Of a stretch of 64,000 nucleotides of DNA, positions 27,684 to 40,800 are shown one piece after another; positions within the stretch are counted from its first letter, which is position 1; the number at the start of each line of letters is the position of its first letter. The notes under the pieces are model-generated. The model ran no database searches. It saw only the letters and a program-made list of their open reading frames with translations, and had not been told where the DNA came from. A program made the translations under genes and the position numbers. Source of the stretch: Biomphalaria glabrata (lineage: Eukaryota; Mollusca; Gastropoda; Planorbidae); the NCBI RefSeq assembly GCF_947242115.1, contig NC_074711.1:7506434-7570433 (forward strand), written 5' to 3'.

Positions 27684-27832
27684 TGTTTTACATGTTTCGG
27701 ATGTTCCTTCAAAGTTGAGGATAATCTACTTCGTAGTTTAAACCTCTTGCGGGACGACGGAGAATGGCTGTGGGCTGGGTATTTGCAGACCATCGAGAGG
27801 ACAGTCCAGCGCGCATACCGACTGCACGACCA
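27684..27832 (-). mobile_element. SINE family B copy 1
   Basis: On the minus strand: a tRNA-like head (GGTCGTGCAGTCGGTATGCG), then AACTACGAAGTAGATTATCC and the diagnostic 3' end AACATCCGAAACATGTAAAA. Shared with copies at 28848, 51608 and 54870. Confidence 0.8.
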
Positions 27833-28118
27833 TGGCACGGAAGAGCAAAGAAAAAATATATCTCTTATTTACTAACGTTAGTGTTTTTAGAGCATGAAAC
27901 GAGTTATCTGAATCACCCAGGACAACCATTTGGCGATTTATTGATTGAGTTAGTGACTTAGTGAAGTTCAGTTAGCTCTCAACTTAACAAGCATCTTTAT
28001 GCTAATTTAAAAGATAATATTAGAATTTAAAAAAAAAAACAAAAAAAAACAACTAAATGTTTATATAAAGAGTTAAAAAAAAAAAAAAAGTACAAATAAA
28101 CAAAATAAAAAATTATTT

Positions 28119-28125
28119 AAAAAAA
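28119..28125 (-). terminator. pol III terminator of the tRNA gene
   Basis: Seven consecutive T on the minus strand two bases after the discriminator base. Confidence 0.75.
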
Positions 28126-28127
28126 TT

Positions 28128-28200
28128 CGCCCGATAAGGGACTTGAACCCTTGACCCTCAGATTAAAAGTCTGATGCTCTACCGACTGAGCTAACCGGGC
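28128..28200 (-). tRNA. tRNA-Lys(UUU)
   Basis: The reverse complement is a full 73-nt cloverleaf. The acceptor stem GCCCGGT pairs with ATCGGGC (one G:U); the D arm is AGCTCAGTCGGTAGAGC; the anticodon loop CTTTTAA carries UUU (plus positions 28165-28167); the T arm AAGGGTTCAAGTCCCTT has a compensated A:U closing pair. A-box and B-box are intact and no CCA is encoded. A run of seven T follows at once on the minus strand. It differs from the degenerate tRNA-like SINE heads elsewhere in the window by having every stem paired. Confidence 0.93.
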
Positions 28201-28847
28201 TTATAAATAATATAAAATGTATAAGAGGATTTTCTTTTTTTTTTTTTTTTTGTTTTGTTTTTATTACTTAATCACCAGGCTACAAAATATTTCTATCTGA
28301 AAGTAGAAGATAAATCTAAATCTCTGTTTACTAGATCAGAGTTTTATAAAAATGTGAATCTAAATTACGGATACTTTTGTTTACACTTTCTATAGATAAT
28401 ATAGTAGCTACTGCATTACATTTAAAAATAGGCCAGCAAGGGGAAGTAACTTATTATTTGATCAGTTAGCAATTATTTACAGTTATATTTGTAGTCATAG
28501 TTTATGGAAGTATAACCTTATCGTATATAATACAGGGACTGATTTATAACTTTTTTTTTAGAAAGCTTTAATAGGGGTGCACTTATGAATAATAATACTT
28601 ATATCTAATTTAATGTAAAAGTAGTAAAAGCATGTCAAATTTTAGAAGAAGAAAATAGAATGGTAGAGACTCGTAGACCTATTAGTAGATTGTAGCCTAA
28701 ATTGAATCTTATATTCCTGTTCTTAAAAAGAATATTAAATCTGCAAATATAGCCTATAGTAGGCCTATAAGTCTTCTCAGCTATAATGGATTCCTGACAT
28801 TAGTTGTTTAAATGCGGTTGGTCCTTCTGCTGGCATGGCACCCTCGT
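28201..28847. other. no gene seen
   Basis: Upstream of the tRNA gene. Poly(T) near 28235, otherwise AT-rich without supported frames. Confidence 0.5.
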
Positions 28848-28995
28848 AACCGCTGGATGGCTGTCTGGTCGTGCGGTTTGCGCGTTGGACTGTCGTTCGG
28901 ACTTACCGATGGTCTCGGGTTTGGACTAGGAATTAAGTAGGCCTAAATTATCTTCAACTCTGATGGAACATCCGAAACATGTAAAACATTTTACT
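28848..28995 (+). mobile_element. SINE family B copy 2
   Basis: Head GATGGCTGTCTGGTCGTGCG GTTTGCGCGTTGGACTGTC, then GGTCTCGGGTTTGGACTAGG (the middle with the B-box is deleted), and the 3' end AACATCCGAAACATGTAAAA. Confidence 0.85.
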
Positions 28996-29042
28996 AACAT
29001 TTTACAGATGACCTACGCTTTACATCATAATATCTACCCTAA

Positions 29043-29278
29043 CAAAATCTAATAAAATACTCAAAACAAAGATAAAGGCAGATTCCTCGTTGCATATGCT
29101 AGGACAAATGTGTACAAATGCTCCTTCTTCCCTAGTGCTATTAGAGCATGGAATGGGTTGCATGAGCCACTCAGGAAAACCAGTGACTTGGCAGAATTTG
29201 ACTAGACCATGACGCGTAGGACGTAAACCTAATCATCTTTTTTGAAGAAACGTCTGTATCATATAAGATAAGATAGTG
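29043..29278 (+). mobile_element. LINE family A, 5'-truncated 3' end
   Basis: Collinear with 50410-50147 on the other strand: TGCTCCTTCTTCCCTAGTGC, GCATGGAATGGGTTGCATGA, AGGAAAACCAGTGACTTGGC, GCGTAGGACGTAA, and the terminal ACGTCTGTATCATATAAGAT. A 3' fragment of SINE A (GGTCTAAAATGGGAACTTTA) follows at 29285. Confidence 0.85.
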
Positions 29279-29284
29279 ATCACA

Positions 29285-29306
29285 AGGTCTAAAATGGGAA
29301 CTTTAC
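29285..29306 (+). mobile_element. SINE family A, 3' scrap
   Basis: About 22 bp matching the SINE A 3' end, directly after a LINE A tail. Confidence 0.4.
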
Positions 29307-29699
29307 TTACTTTTACTTATAGTTATAGGCCTAATTAGTTTGTAAAAAGGGTATATTTTCAGAGACAGTGGAGGTATAGGCTCTTGGATTGAAGACTTGT
29401 GACACAAGCACACGACGTAAGATTTAAAGTGTTGGCGATAAAATAAAGTGTTGGCGATAAAAATGCGAAAACAATGTTTGAAACAAAAAGTTTCTGACCC
29501 GATGAAATTCGAGTCCCTGATTAACATGCATGACCAGACTGACACAGGGGCTTAGGCAGTGCTTTTTAAAAAAAAAAAAAGGTGCCGGCACTCAGTGATA
29601 TAGGTGCCGGTACTCAGTGATGGATTGCCTAACTTTTAACTACGAGCTACTAATAAATTAATAATAGAAATTAAAATACAAGAAAAAAAAAAGCCCTGC

Positions 29700-29768
29700 G
29701 CTTATAAGACGTAACTATCTTCTCTTTTTTAAGTAACGTACCGTCTGTAATTTATAAGATAAGATAGG
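29700..29768 (+). mobile_element. LINE family A, terminal 3' tail only
   Basis: AAGACGTAACTATCTTCTCT, then AAGTAACGTACCGTCTGTAA, then TTATAAGATAAGATA. Confidence 0.7.
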
Positions 29769-30172
29769 ACACAAAATCTAGATCTAGAAATATATTAATT
29801 TTAATTAATATGATTTCGCAGTGACCATATCCCGATATTATATTTTTTATCAGGCGAGGCCAAATGGCTATTTTCCTCCCCTCCCCCAGATCTAAAACCT
29901 GACGATGCTGGTCTACATAATGAGATCTAGGTTATGGCACACATTTATTAGTCCACAACTAACAAGCCATCACACACGAGAGGGCTACCAGTCCCTGGGT
30001 CAAAACAAACACACAATCAAGCTGCTGTAGTTTGCGCGTGCGTAGAATCACTCACAACATGCGCCCAACTCAGAATATGTACGCTAGGGCAGAACACCTA
30101 AAACAACCTTTGTCTTATTTCAACGGTAGATTCTATCTTTTAGACTAGATCTATATATTAAAGTCTATAGCC

Positions 30173-30218
<46 letters not shown>

Positions 30219-31713
30219 ACATATTATTATTATAATATAATGGATTACTTTAACAAAAATGTTGTTTTGTGTCAGTTGTGATTTACGTTAAAGTCGTTAT
30301 CTTGTAGATATACATCTAGTCACAGTGTTCTACTATCATAAAATAGGCCCTATATCTAATACTCTATACTATAGACATAGATTTATATAGATTAAAATAG
30401 GCTTAATATTATATATACACCTCTATCTATTCTATATACTAGATCTGTATATAATATATGTCTACGTCTCTAGTCTAGGTCTTATGAAATTTAGATCTAC
30501 CGCTACATTAGTCATTACTATAAATTAAATAATATAGACATAGATCTAGATATAAAACAAAACAAAAATAAAACATATTCTAGATAGGTCTATGTCTATA
30601 TCATCTATATTCTAGTTTCCTAGACTAAGTTAGACAATCGAGTAGTATCGAGTCTTGATCTACATAGAATATAAAATATTATATATATTAGATCTAGGTC
30701 ATTCTGGGATCACCTGTCCTAGTTATTAAGTAGTTTACTCACTGAGATGTGCATGCTAGACCGCCAGTAATGACACGCTAGCCACACACCCTGTCATCGA
30801 TCCTTCGATCTGTTGACTCACCAATAATTAAGATCTAGATCTAAATTTAATAAACATAGTGTCTAGAGATTCAAAATATCAATAGGTAGGGCATTTCAAG
30901 TTGAATGATTCTAGATATAATTACAATAATCTTTAACTAAAAAAAAATATTAGAGAATCTAGTGACACTAGATGTAGTCTGGTTTTAACATAAGTTCCAA
31001 TTAACTCACACGATGTACTGAAATGAATATTGATCTATACTACAGTAAAATAGGTAGGCAAAAACTGAAAAAGTAACAAAAGAACTATTAAAAATTAATT
31101 GTGATAGTGATACAGGATTCTTGTATCCAATTATGTGAAACTTAATGATGACTAAAATTTATTCTAGATAGATCTATAGAGAGATTCTAGGCAAAGAATC
31201 TACAGTAGGCTTAGAGTCCAAAGACTTCTAAGAGAAGATCATTGCAGAAGGTTGTTCTAGAATCTAGATGATACATGTAATCACTCTAGCCATAGTAATA
31301 AGCCTATATATACCTCTCTAAATGTTATTATTGTATTTTAATATACCTTTCCTCTAGATATTCAATGGTTTCATGATACATTAATATTATAATAAATATT
31401 ATTAGATATCAAACATTTTTTCTTCAATATATATCCACATCAACCCTAAAGGGTAGTAGAGGCTAGAGTTTTGTTTTATTATGATATAGCCTATCTTATC
31501 TTATGATTTATAGATGTATTTAAAAGAAGATAATAAAGTAGGCCTACTACGCAGAGACTTAAACTCTGATAAGTCATATTGGTTTTCTAGAATTAATGAA
31601 TGAATTTTGTGCATTGACATTTTATATTATCTTTAGGCCTAGGTCAACATAGAAAAATGAAGTTTAAACTATTTCATTTTATTTTAAAAAATTCCTCTTT
31701 TTTTTTCTTTCAG
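29769..31713. other. upstream of FBXO41; AGATCTAG-rich, no exon identified
   Basis: Holds an (AT)~20 tract at 30176-30215, dense TAGATCTA words, and a diverged LINE A tail on the minus strand at about 31492-31530. Two GC-richer islets (about 29.93-30.08 and 30.74-30.82 kb) are the only places that look unlike the surroundings and might hold the first FBXO41 exon. Confidence 0.45.
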
Positions 31714-31812
31714 ACTAGCCCTTGGCTAGCTTTCATGGTTAATGTCAAGATTAGGCCTACTAGAAATGCTGCTAACTAATATTTGAAAAAGTATTTATCT
31801 AAGACAACACCA
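31714..31812 (+). other. FBXO41: 5' UTR part of the first coding exon of FBXO41
   Basis: A pyrimidine-rich acceptor ends in CAG at 31711-31713, so the exon carrying the start codon begins here and at least one non-coding exon lies further upstream. Two short upstream ORFs open in this leader (ATG at 31735, another a few bases on) and both close before or around the main ATG at 31813. They could dampen translation, which is an inference. I could not find the first exon or promoter; somewhat GC-richer patches at about 29.9-30.1 kb and 30.74-30.82 kb are the only candidates. Confidence 0.6.
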
Positions 31813-34800
31813 ATGGCTTCAACACTCCACATTCCATTCCGATGTCCTAATTGTGGAGATAATAGTAGACAGTTCGAAACATTGCATGACCTGCGGAGCC
31901 ATTTAGAAAAGGAACATTCCTATACATCTTCTCGATATAGACACCAACCTGTAACATCATCACCAGCAGTAGGCCTACGATCTAGAACAGGTAGACATTC
32001 TCCTCTGACTGAGATGTTCCACAGTGATGCCCAAAGACTGGAGGAATCTCTGAGGAAGAGAAAAGAAGAGGAGCTGAATAACAAACGAAGACGAAGTGAA
32101 ATGTCAAATTTGCGTTTAAGTAAAGATAGCTCTGGTAACGCAGGATTTCAAGAAAAGATTCAAAATATACCACAGCATTATTCATTTAGGGATTATGGTC
32201 ATTCCAGCAGATTACAAAAATACTACACACCATCTAAATATCTCAGGGACAGACAAAATATAGAAGGGATGCAGACAAATAAGGCATTTACTGACGAACC
32301 TTATATGAGGGATAAAACAAAGGATGAACCAATCTCAGATATGAATAGTTTGTTTACCGACATACAAAATAAAGAAGGAATCAATAGATCTTCTCATTTT
32401 GCCGAAACTAATTTATCTTCACAAATGTCACCTTCTATAACGGCTACACCTAATCCAAGTGAAAAGCATATCAAAGACACTCTATCTGCATTATCTCATG
32501 AAGTTTTGTTGGAACGGGCAAGTCAGTTTGCCACTGCAGATTCTTTATACACTGCCCAGGAGCTTTTATCCAGTGTTGAACAAGCCGCAGAAATAAAAAT
32601 AGCACAACAGAAAAAAGTGATTGAGATACTGGCTGAGAAGCTGAAAGAAAAAGAAAATAGGTTGGCAGGGGTGATGGGTCAGATAGAACTTTTATCCCAT
32701 CATCAGATGGACAGCTTTGAAAAGGTCAGTATCTTGAAACGTCAGTCTGACCTAAAGGCCCAACTATTGCAGAAAGAACTTGATCAAAAGCAGAAAGACT
32801 TTGATACTCTCAATCAAAAGCTTTTTGAAATTCAACAATCTTTAGTTAAAGGTGACTCTTCAATTCAAAAATCAGGAAAGATTGAAAATAGCAGCATTTT
32901 AAATGTCAACCTCAGCACAGACTCTCCAGAATCATCTGCCTCCATGGACCTTGACCCTGACCTTGAAAAACCTACAAGCCCCACTGAGAAAATGTCTTTG
33001 GGCAGAAGTGCAAGTAAAACCAAAGAAATAAAAAGAGTACAAAATAAAGCTCACCAGTTGGAACGGGACAGACAGAATTTATTGATAGAGATGCAGAACT
33101 TGCTGCAGTCTGCTGCCACAGATAATGAGAAACTACAGTCTGAGTTAGCTAGTCAATCTCAAGAACTATCTCAATTAAGTTATGATCTTGAACAGTCTAA
33201 ACATGAACAAGCTGCATTGCTAGGTTAGTAACTTTTCTAAATTCTAAATTAATAAAATGACATGAAGGCATTATGGAAATACTATAATGAGGAGTTTAAT
33301 TGTACAGTTTTTAAGGCATATTTAGCATTTCATAGAAAACACTAATGAGTGTTCATTTTTTTTTATATAACCCCCCCCCCCCCCCCCCCGCTCAACAACA
33401 ACAAACAAAGGATTGTTAAATAGAATTTAAATGCTTTTTGTTTTGTTTCTGTTATTATTTAGTTAGTTATATTGATTATGCACTCATGTGATTTAAAATT
33501 TTGCTTTAATGTCTGTGCATAACTTAGATATTCGACATTTTATTTATCTTTTGAAAAAAAAATGTGTACAGTGACATAATAAATAAAATTAAGTCTTTTC
33601 GATTAATTGTTTTAAACTTTTTATTATTTCAGGTGAAACGCATGCTTTGTATCGCCAAGCTGATGTCAGTCTTGCGCAGTTAAAAATTATGTTGAAAGAC
33701 AGAGAAGGAGAGTTGAAGAATGTTTCTAAATCTCTAGAGCAGGCCAAGGCGGCACAGTCCAAGTTGGCCAGAGAGAGAGATGAGTATGTGAGGCTTTGTC
33801 AAGAAAGAGAAACCAAGTATAAAGAAATGATGTCTTCTAATAGCCAACAGGTAGTAATAACTCAAACACTGAACTGTTTTAGAGGCATAATTCAAATACT
33901 TAAAAGGCAAACAGTATACACATAATTATAGCAGAGCTTCAATATTTAAGTGCAGTTGTCAAACAATATGTATTACCTCTATACAGTCTACATTATCATT
34001 CTCCAGAAAATCATTATTAGTTGTTAGTTTTTTAACTTAGCTTAAATACTAAGCAGTTATTCATATATATATTTATTTATTGGTATAAACTTAGTACGAA
34101 TACTCAACAGTCGTATGTTAATACAAACTTAATTTGATTGCTCAACAGTTTTAATTTAAATTCTAAACAGCTATACTCTGCAGGTATACATGCACTACTG
34201 AAAGCCCATAGAGAACTCTGATAGCTGTTTGGCTGATTGTATATATTATCTAAATGCTCTTTTATACAAAAATTTTTAATTGGAATCCTCATGTCTAAGC
34301 TGTTGGGTATGTTAGCTACATTCCAACCAGTCCTAATCTCAGTTGAAGTTCATCTCAAGTACATGTGTTTCCAATGTCATTATTCTTTACATGTGCTATT
34401 TGTGTTTTTTCTCCCTCTTCTTTTGGTTAAAACCTTAAATATTTATTTTGAATGTGCCGCTAATCTAAACATCTATCCCTCAAATTACTAGATCCAGTCC
34501 ATGAAGAAAACTCTGGATTTAAGTTTACAAGACAAAAAGCAGCTTGAAGAAAAGCTAAAGGATTTAAAGCGGGAACTAGATGCTAAAAATGGGAAAGATG
34601 CAATTTTGTCTGATAATGTTGCTCATTTGAAGTCAGCATTAGAGGAAAAAATGAAAAGTCAAGCCAAATTGAAAGAAGAACTTCATAAACGGGAAGAAAA
34701 ACTTAAAAAGGCAAAGCGGTAACAAATGTTTCAACTCTTCAGTTATAATATGTGTTTTGTTTTTCTTTTAATTGGAATATTAATTTAATCATTAATTTTT

Positions 34801-37800
34801 TTAATTCTATAATTGAAAGTAAAGCAACATGAAGGCACAACTAATTCATCTATTATCTAAAGTAACTTTCAACTACTTCTACAAATGAGCGCAACAACAA
34901 TGAATAAGCATTGAATAGGTTCATACAGTTACCCTAAGTTCCATCAAGCATTTACCCCATGTTTAATCCAGTGCACATTATACTTTGTATGTGCACAACT
35001 ATATTGTTTATATTCTAAGACATATTGTAGTAGCTTTTCTAATTTAAGACATATATTCTGGTGGTTGTCTCCTAAATCTACTGCAATTTCATTTTGTAGC
35101 AATTTTTGTTTTTCTTTGTGCTTCTAAACAAATATTTTTATTTGAATTCAAAGAGAAAATAATATGTAAGGTTGTGTGGCTGAGTGGTAGAAGCTGTTAA
35201 ACTACTTATCCAGGGGTCTCAAGTTAGAATTGTGACTTGAGCTGACTTGTGTTTAGATAGTGACTTGAGCTGATTTGTGTTAGAATTTTGACTTGAGCTG
35301 ACTTGTGTTAAAATAGTGACTTGAGCTGACTTGTGTTAAGGTTGTGACTTGAGCTGACTTATGTTTAAATTGTGACTTAATCTGACTTGTTTTAAAATAG
35401 TGACTTGAGCGGACTTTTGTTAGAATTGTGACTTGAGCTGACTTGTGTTTACCGAGCATTTAAAGTCAAAGAAGCCTTCTCCCAGATACTGCATCCCCCC
35501 AAATGTCCATAATAGACACAGCCAGGAAAACCAGTGACTTGGCAGAATTTAGGTCATTAGTAAATATGCATGACTAAATGCATGACGCATAGGACGTAAT
35601 CATCTTCTTTTTTGAAGTAACGTCTGTATTATATAAGATAAGATAAAGAGATTGGACCAATGCACACTGAGAATGCTATTAACATGAAAAGTTTGCTATA
35701 CTAAAGCTGCTTTAAAAAGGCAGGAGGTAGGCCTAAACTTTTATTATATTTAGAACTTATTTAAAGCAAAAATTTCAATCATTGTTTGTCCCAGTGAGAT
35801 GGAGAGAATGACCAGGTTCCTTGAAGACACGGCTGAGAAAGAGTTGGAAGCCCGGTCAAAGCTGGAGGACTTTATCTCTGGATTGATAGACAGAGCTGGG
35901 AGGGCAGAAACTGAGCTTCAGAAATTAAAAGAAGAGTCCTACAGACTTCATCAGAAGTCTAAACATTCCTCTAAAGTAAGTGTAAAGTTTGACAGCAATG
36001 TCCATTTTTTATTTAAAAAAAAAGAGTAAACTATGGAAAACAAAAAAGTTAAAATGGAAGTACAGTTGTTTGTACTGTTTTAAATGTACTGGAATTCATG
36101 TAAAAATTGCAGGCACATCTAAAAGCTTACTATAAGACAAAAGAAAAAATTTACATTGAAATGAGCAGTATAAGGACATTTGAGTCTACTGTTTACATGA
36201 TAGAATTTAAGTCATTATGCCTGTTTTCCTTTAGTAAAATCTTTGATTACACATTTACAGAAAAAAAAATTTTTAATACAAATAAAAAAAATATTTTTTT
36301 AACTGAAAAAATAAATCTTTGAAAAAAATATATTTAAAATCTTGCTAAGTTGAATTGACTATTTGTTTTACCTCTATTGTTAGAAATATTATTATTTTGT
36401 ATAGAAACACAGAAGAGATTCCAATCAATTGGATCTAAGTGCTCTCCCTGGTGCTAGCTCTTTAGTTGCCCAAACAAGTTTAGAAGATGATACAGAGAGT
36501 CTGTCAAGCTCCAACATACCATCTACATATCAGTATGATCAAAAACACTACCACAGGTACTTTGGTATCAGACTTTATCTATATATCTATTAAGTCAGAC
36601 CAGCACCATTGCTCAAAAGCAATATTAATGTCTTGACAAGATGTTTATTAAATTGTCTCATTTCACTGGCACTGAGTTAGCAAGAACCAAGTAAGAACTT
36701 GCACACATTAGATCTATAAAGATATTTGGCCAAATGTTGTGACTGTGTCAAGGAAAGTTAGGTAGCAAATAAACTATTTATATTTCTCTTTTATCTGATT
36801 TAGTGTCTGTCAGTCTTGAGCGACACATGTGATGTGAAACAAAAAATTTAAGGTCATAAATAATCTTAATTTGTGTGTGTGTGTATTCTACAGTACACCT
36901 AAAGCCCCAACAACGCAGCAGTTGGCACCTATACCTCTTCCCAGGAAGCTCTCTCCTAGGAACTTTGGAGTGCCTCATGTGACTTACAAAAGTATGAACA
37001 TTTCTGAAGTAGATAGTGATGTGCACCACATTTCTGGTGATGGTAATAGTAAACCACATTTGCCTGATAGCTTGTCAAGCCTTGTCAGTGAAGAAGCTAT
37101 ATCTAAACATGAAACATCTGCTCCATCGCATGGCATCTTGCTACAAAACACCACAGACAGGCAACAGAATGAAGAAGAGAAACATTTAATCTCTTCTTCA
37201 GCGAAACTCACAGAGCCACCAAAATCTGAAGTTTCTGATCTGCCTGTGTGTCCAGCTTGCTCACAAACAATGCATGCTTCACAAAGGCCGGCTTGCCCTG
37301 AGAACTTAACAGATTCTTCTCTTCTCTTTTGTCCGTCACATCATTCACCTTCACTAAATGTTTCACAGTCTCTTACTTCTGTCTCGCCTGAATCAAAATC
37401 ACTGCATGTTGTGCCGCACTCTGTATGTATAGTCACTAATAGCATGGCACAGTCAGCCTCACTAGCACCACTTCAGTCACAACCTTTTGCTGGATACACC
37501 AAAATGAGTTCACCAGTCATGTACCCTGTACTGCTTACCAATGTACGCACCGCTGATCCAGTCAATCAGACGAGTTTATTGCCCAACCACAAAGTCATCA
37601 CTGACACTGAAGTAGCAGACAAGTCACTATTTGCACCCAGCACAATACCAGAATTTGCACCCATGTACTATAACAGCACACCTTGGTTTTATAACTTCAC
37701 TTCAGCTAATCCTTATAACCTATACACTGATTGGTCAAAGCAGCTTGCACGATCACTGCCTGAACGTTTGCTCAAAGAGGAGGAGTCTGATAACAGTTTG

Positions 37801-40800
37801 TACTTGTCCTATTTAAATTCAAAAGAGATTTCACTGTTTAAAAACACACCTCAAGTAGAGCGAATGTTTGCCAATGTATTTAATGACTCTCATAACTTAC
37901 ATGGTTTTGAAACTCCTCCTTTGACAGAAGAAAGTTGCAGAACTCCTAAAGAAAGGCAACAACCTAAACACATTTTTTCAGACGCTAAGTTCAGCCAGAG
38001 GTTGCCTATGGATGAGAACGGCATCATGTGGGAGTCCAGTCATGACAGTAGGACACATCACAACCAAGACAGACTTAAAAGCAACGATGATACTGACATA
38101 GATGAAGACATATCTGATTTTATTTACGATGCTGAACCAACCCATAAATCAGATTCATCACAATATTTTAATGTAAAGAAATCTCCTAACAAGCAATCAA
38201 AATATTCTCCACAATTCGAGGAAATGCCATCTGTAGGAAAAAAGATGGCTAAAGTTTTGAACGCAGACAATGCCAAGACATACAAATCATCAGCCAGAGA
38301 TGATTATAACAAACATGTCTCTTCCAATTATCTCCCAAGGTCATTCAACGGTTATAGTTCAGAAGAATCAATGGAAGAAAGCCCTTTGCAAAAAGCTAGA
38401 ATGGTACAGAAACGTCTGGAATATTTCACCAACAGTAAACCAAGAGATTTTCTAGTCTCGAAACAGTCAGAAGGTTTTGATGTCAGTCACATGGACTCAG
38501 ATCTTTCCACCAGCAGCTACCAATCTCTTTATAAACCTAATAACCATGTCAGCTCAACTGTACAGAAAACTGTAGCTGAAAATACCATAAAACATGAAGA
38601 ACTGCAAAGTCTGCCTACAAAGACAGAGATAAATCACCCTGAGGCTGTTACAGTACAACAGAAATACCCTGACCTATACCCTGATAATGTGGAAAAAGAT
38701 TATGTTAATGAGGCCATGGAGAAAGAAACTGTTGCTAGTAAACCAAGTTTATTTGCCGTTCAAGAAATTTCAGACAATAAAAGTAATTTACAAGCTTTAG
38801 CATCACATAAACAACAGTCTATTCAGAATCAAACTCCTGAAGTGAATCAACATTCAACTGTTCAGTATCAGCCTGCCGCGCAGCACTTCAATTCCATTCA
38901 GTATCAAGTACCTGACCAGCATCACCTCCTTGAACCTCACTCACCACCTCAACTAGTTGACCAGATTAAGGATCATCCACTAACAAGTCAAGGTGGTGAT
39001 CACATGCATAGTTCAGAAGAGTTAGGCCCACCTCAGCATCTTCCAAAATCTACACTTCTTGAAGCTTTAGAACCAACACCAATGCCAGTGAAGGAAGAGC
39101 TGCCTCATCCCACAGAAGTCTTGCAAGGACAAAACAATCCACACCCAAACAGTGCTGTAAATGTTTCAAATGCTGAGAATGATTATGAGGATGTATCAGA
39201 AACTTCATCGGATGAAGATTATACACAGGCAGATTTAGGACCTACCAGTATCTCAGCACGCAAAGAAAGCATAGATGCCTCGACGGATACTGATTTAGAG
39301 AAGCTAGCCAGACCTGGTTATGTGCAGAAAGTTCTTGTTGTTAGGAAAAATATTCCAACTGTAAAACATATTCGTAAAAACAAAAGACGAAAGCCACTTA
39401 TGAAGAGAATGCAGTCTGGAGACTCATCAGAAGCTGATGGTAAGTTGATATTAATGTAAGTTTGTTTTTTTTTGTTGCTAAATTCTTTGGTAAAAGTTAT
39501 GTTCTAAAACTAAAAACATTTGAGTGTTTTTTGTGTGATTATCTAACATTAATAGTCAAAGCTAACTCAGCCATTATCTCATTTTATAACAAGATATGTT
39601 TTTGGTGTTATGGAGAATAAAGGTAGTTATAGGTTACATGAAGACTATTTGTTACATGATCTGAAATGGCTGTGAGCTCTGTGTGCTTTACATTTAACTA
39701 AGTAGACTAGTTAGATATTTCTGTTCTAGTTTATTTCTAGGATATTATATGCTACAGATTAAAGCTTCATGTCTCTTGAATATTATATGTTCTGAGAAAA
39801 CATAATATTTTTTTTTTAGCAATTTCAATGTAATACAACTCTTAACAAATATTGCTAAACTTTCCAAAACCACATCTTGTTTCTGATGGCCTTTTTTTTT
39901 TAAATTTTAAACATTTAAAGACATTTTAAACATAATTTCTTAAAACAACATAATTAGAAGATGTTAATAAATATAAAATATGTACAAATTATAGATAATC
40001 ACAAAAGTGTTTTACAGTGTAACAATGAGTCAATGTGATAATAATAAAAATTAACAATTTAAAATTATGGATACATTTAAGTTTTTAAAAGTAGTTTTAT
40101 ATTTATGACAGTTTTATTAAATGTGTACAATTGCAATGGAAATCTCTAAATTAATATTTGCTGAATGAAGATTATTATTCTAATTTTTTTTTCAGATCTT
40201 GATGATACGCAGAGAGAAAGGCGCCATTTCATCCGAAGAATGCGAGTTGCACTTTTCAAAATTTTCTCATTCTTAGACACAGCAACACTTGTGAAAATGT
40301 CTTGCGTCTGCAGAGAGTGGTGTAAAGTAAGCAGACATCCTGCTTTGTGGAAAGTTGTTAAATTAGAAAATAAAGCCATCTCATCATCAGTAAGTACTAA
40401 AAGCATTTTGTTAACAGAAAGAGCCAGCTTTACATGTTTAGACATTTAAACTATTTACATTCTTACAAGCTCATTATATTGTCAAAAGTATTGCCAGTAT
40501 CACAATTCATTAACATTGTCTGGATTTATCTGTTAATAGAAATTGAACAAGTTTATTGTTATCATGGAAGCAAACTGTTGGTTGTCATTGTTGGGTCAAG
40601 GCTGCTTGTAACTAATCAGTTTATCCTTGAACTTTTCCATATATACCTACTCTCTCTGCCTTCTATTTTCTTTTTTAGATAAAATTTTTGTTTTTTAAAA
40701 CATGGTCAACAAAATATGAACTCCTTTCATTAAAATGTTTTAGACATCCCCGCCCACTACATGAAGCCAAATACATTCCACAGTATTAGACAAATAGATA

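Noticed and set aside
33851-33925. Extension of FBXO41 exon 2 past GTAGTA
   Set aside because: The frame runs into a stop, and a phase-compatible coiled-coil exon starts at 34492 (or 34498).
36107-36322. Short plus-strand frame between FBXO41 exons 4 and 5
   Set aside because: Lies in an intron, is Lys/Phe/Ile-rich from AT bias, and breaks the phase between the flanking exons.
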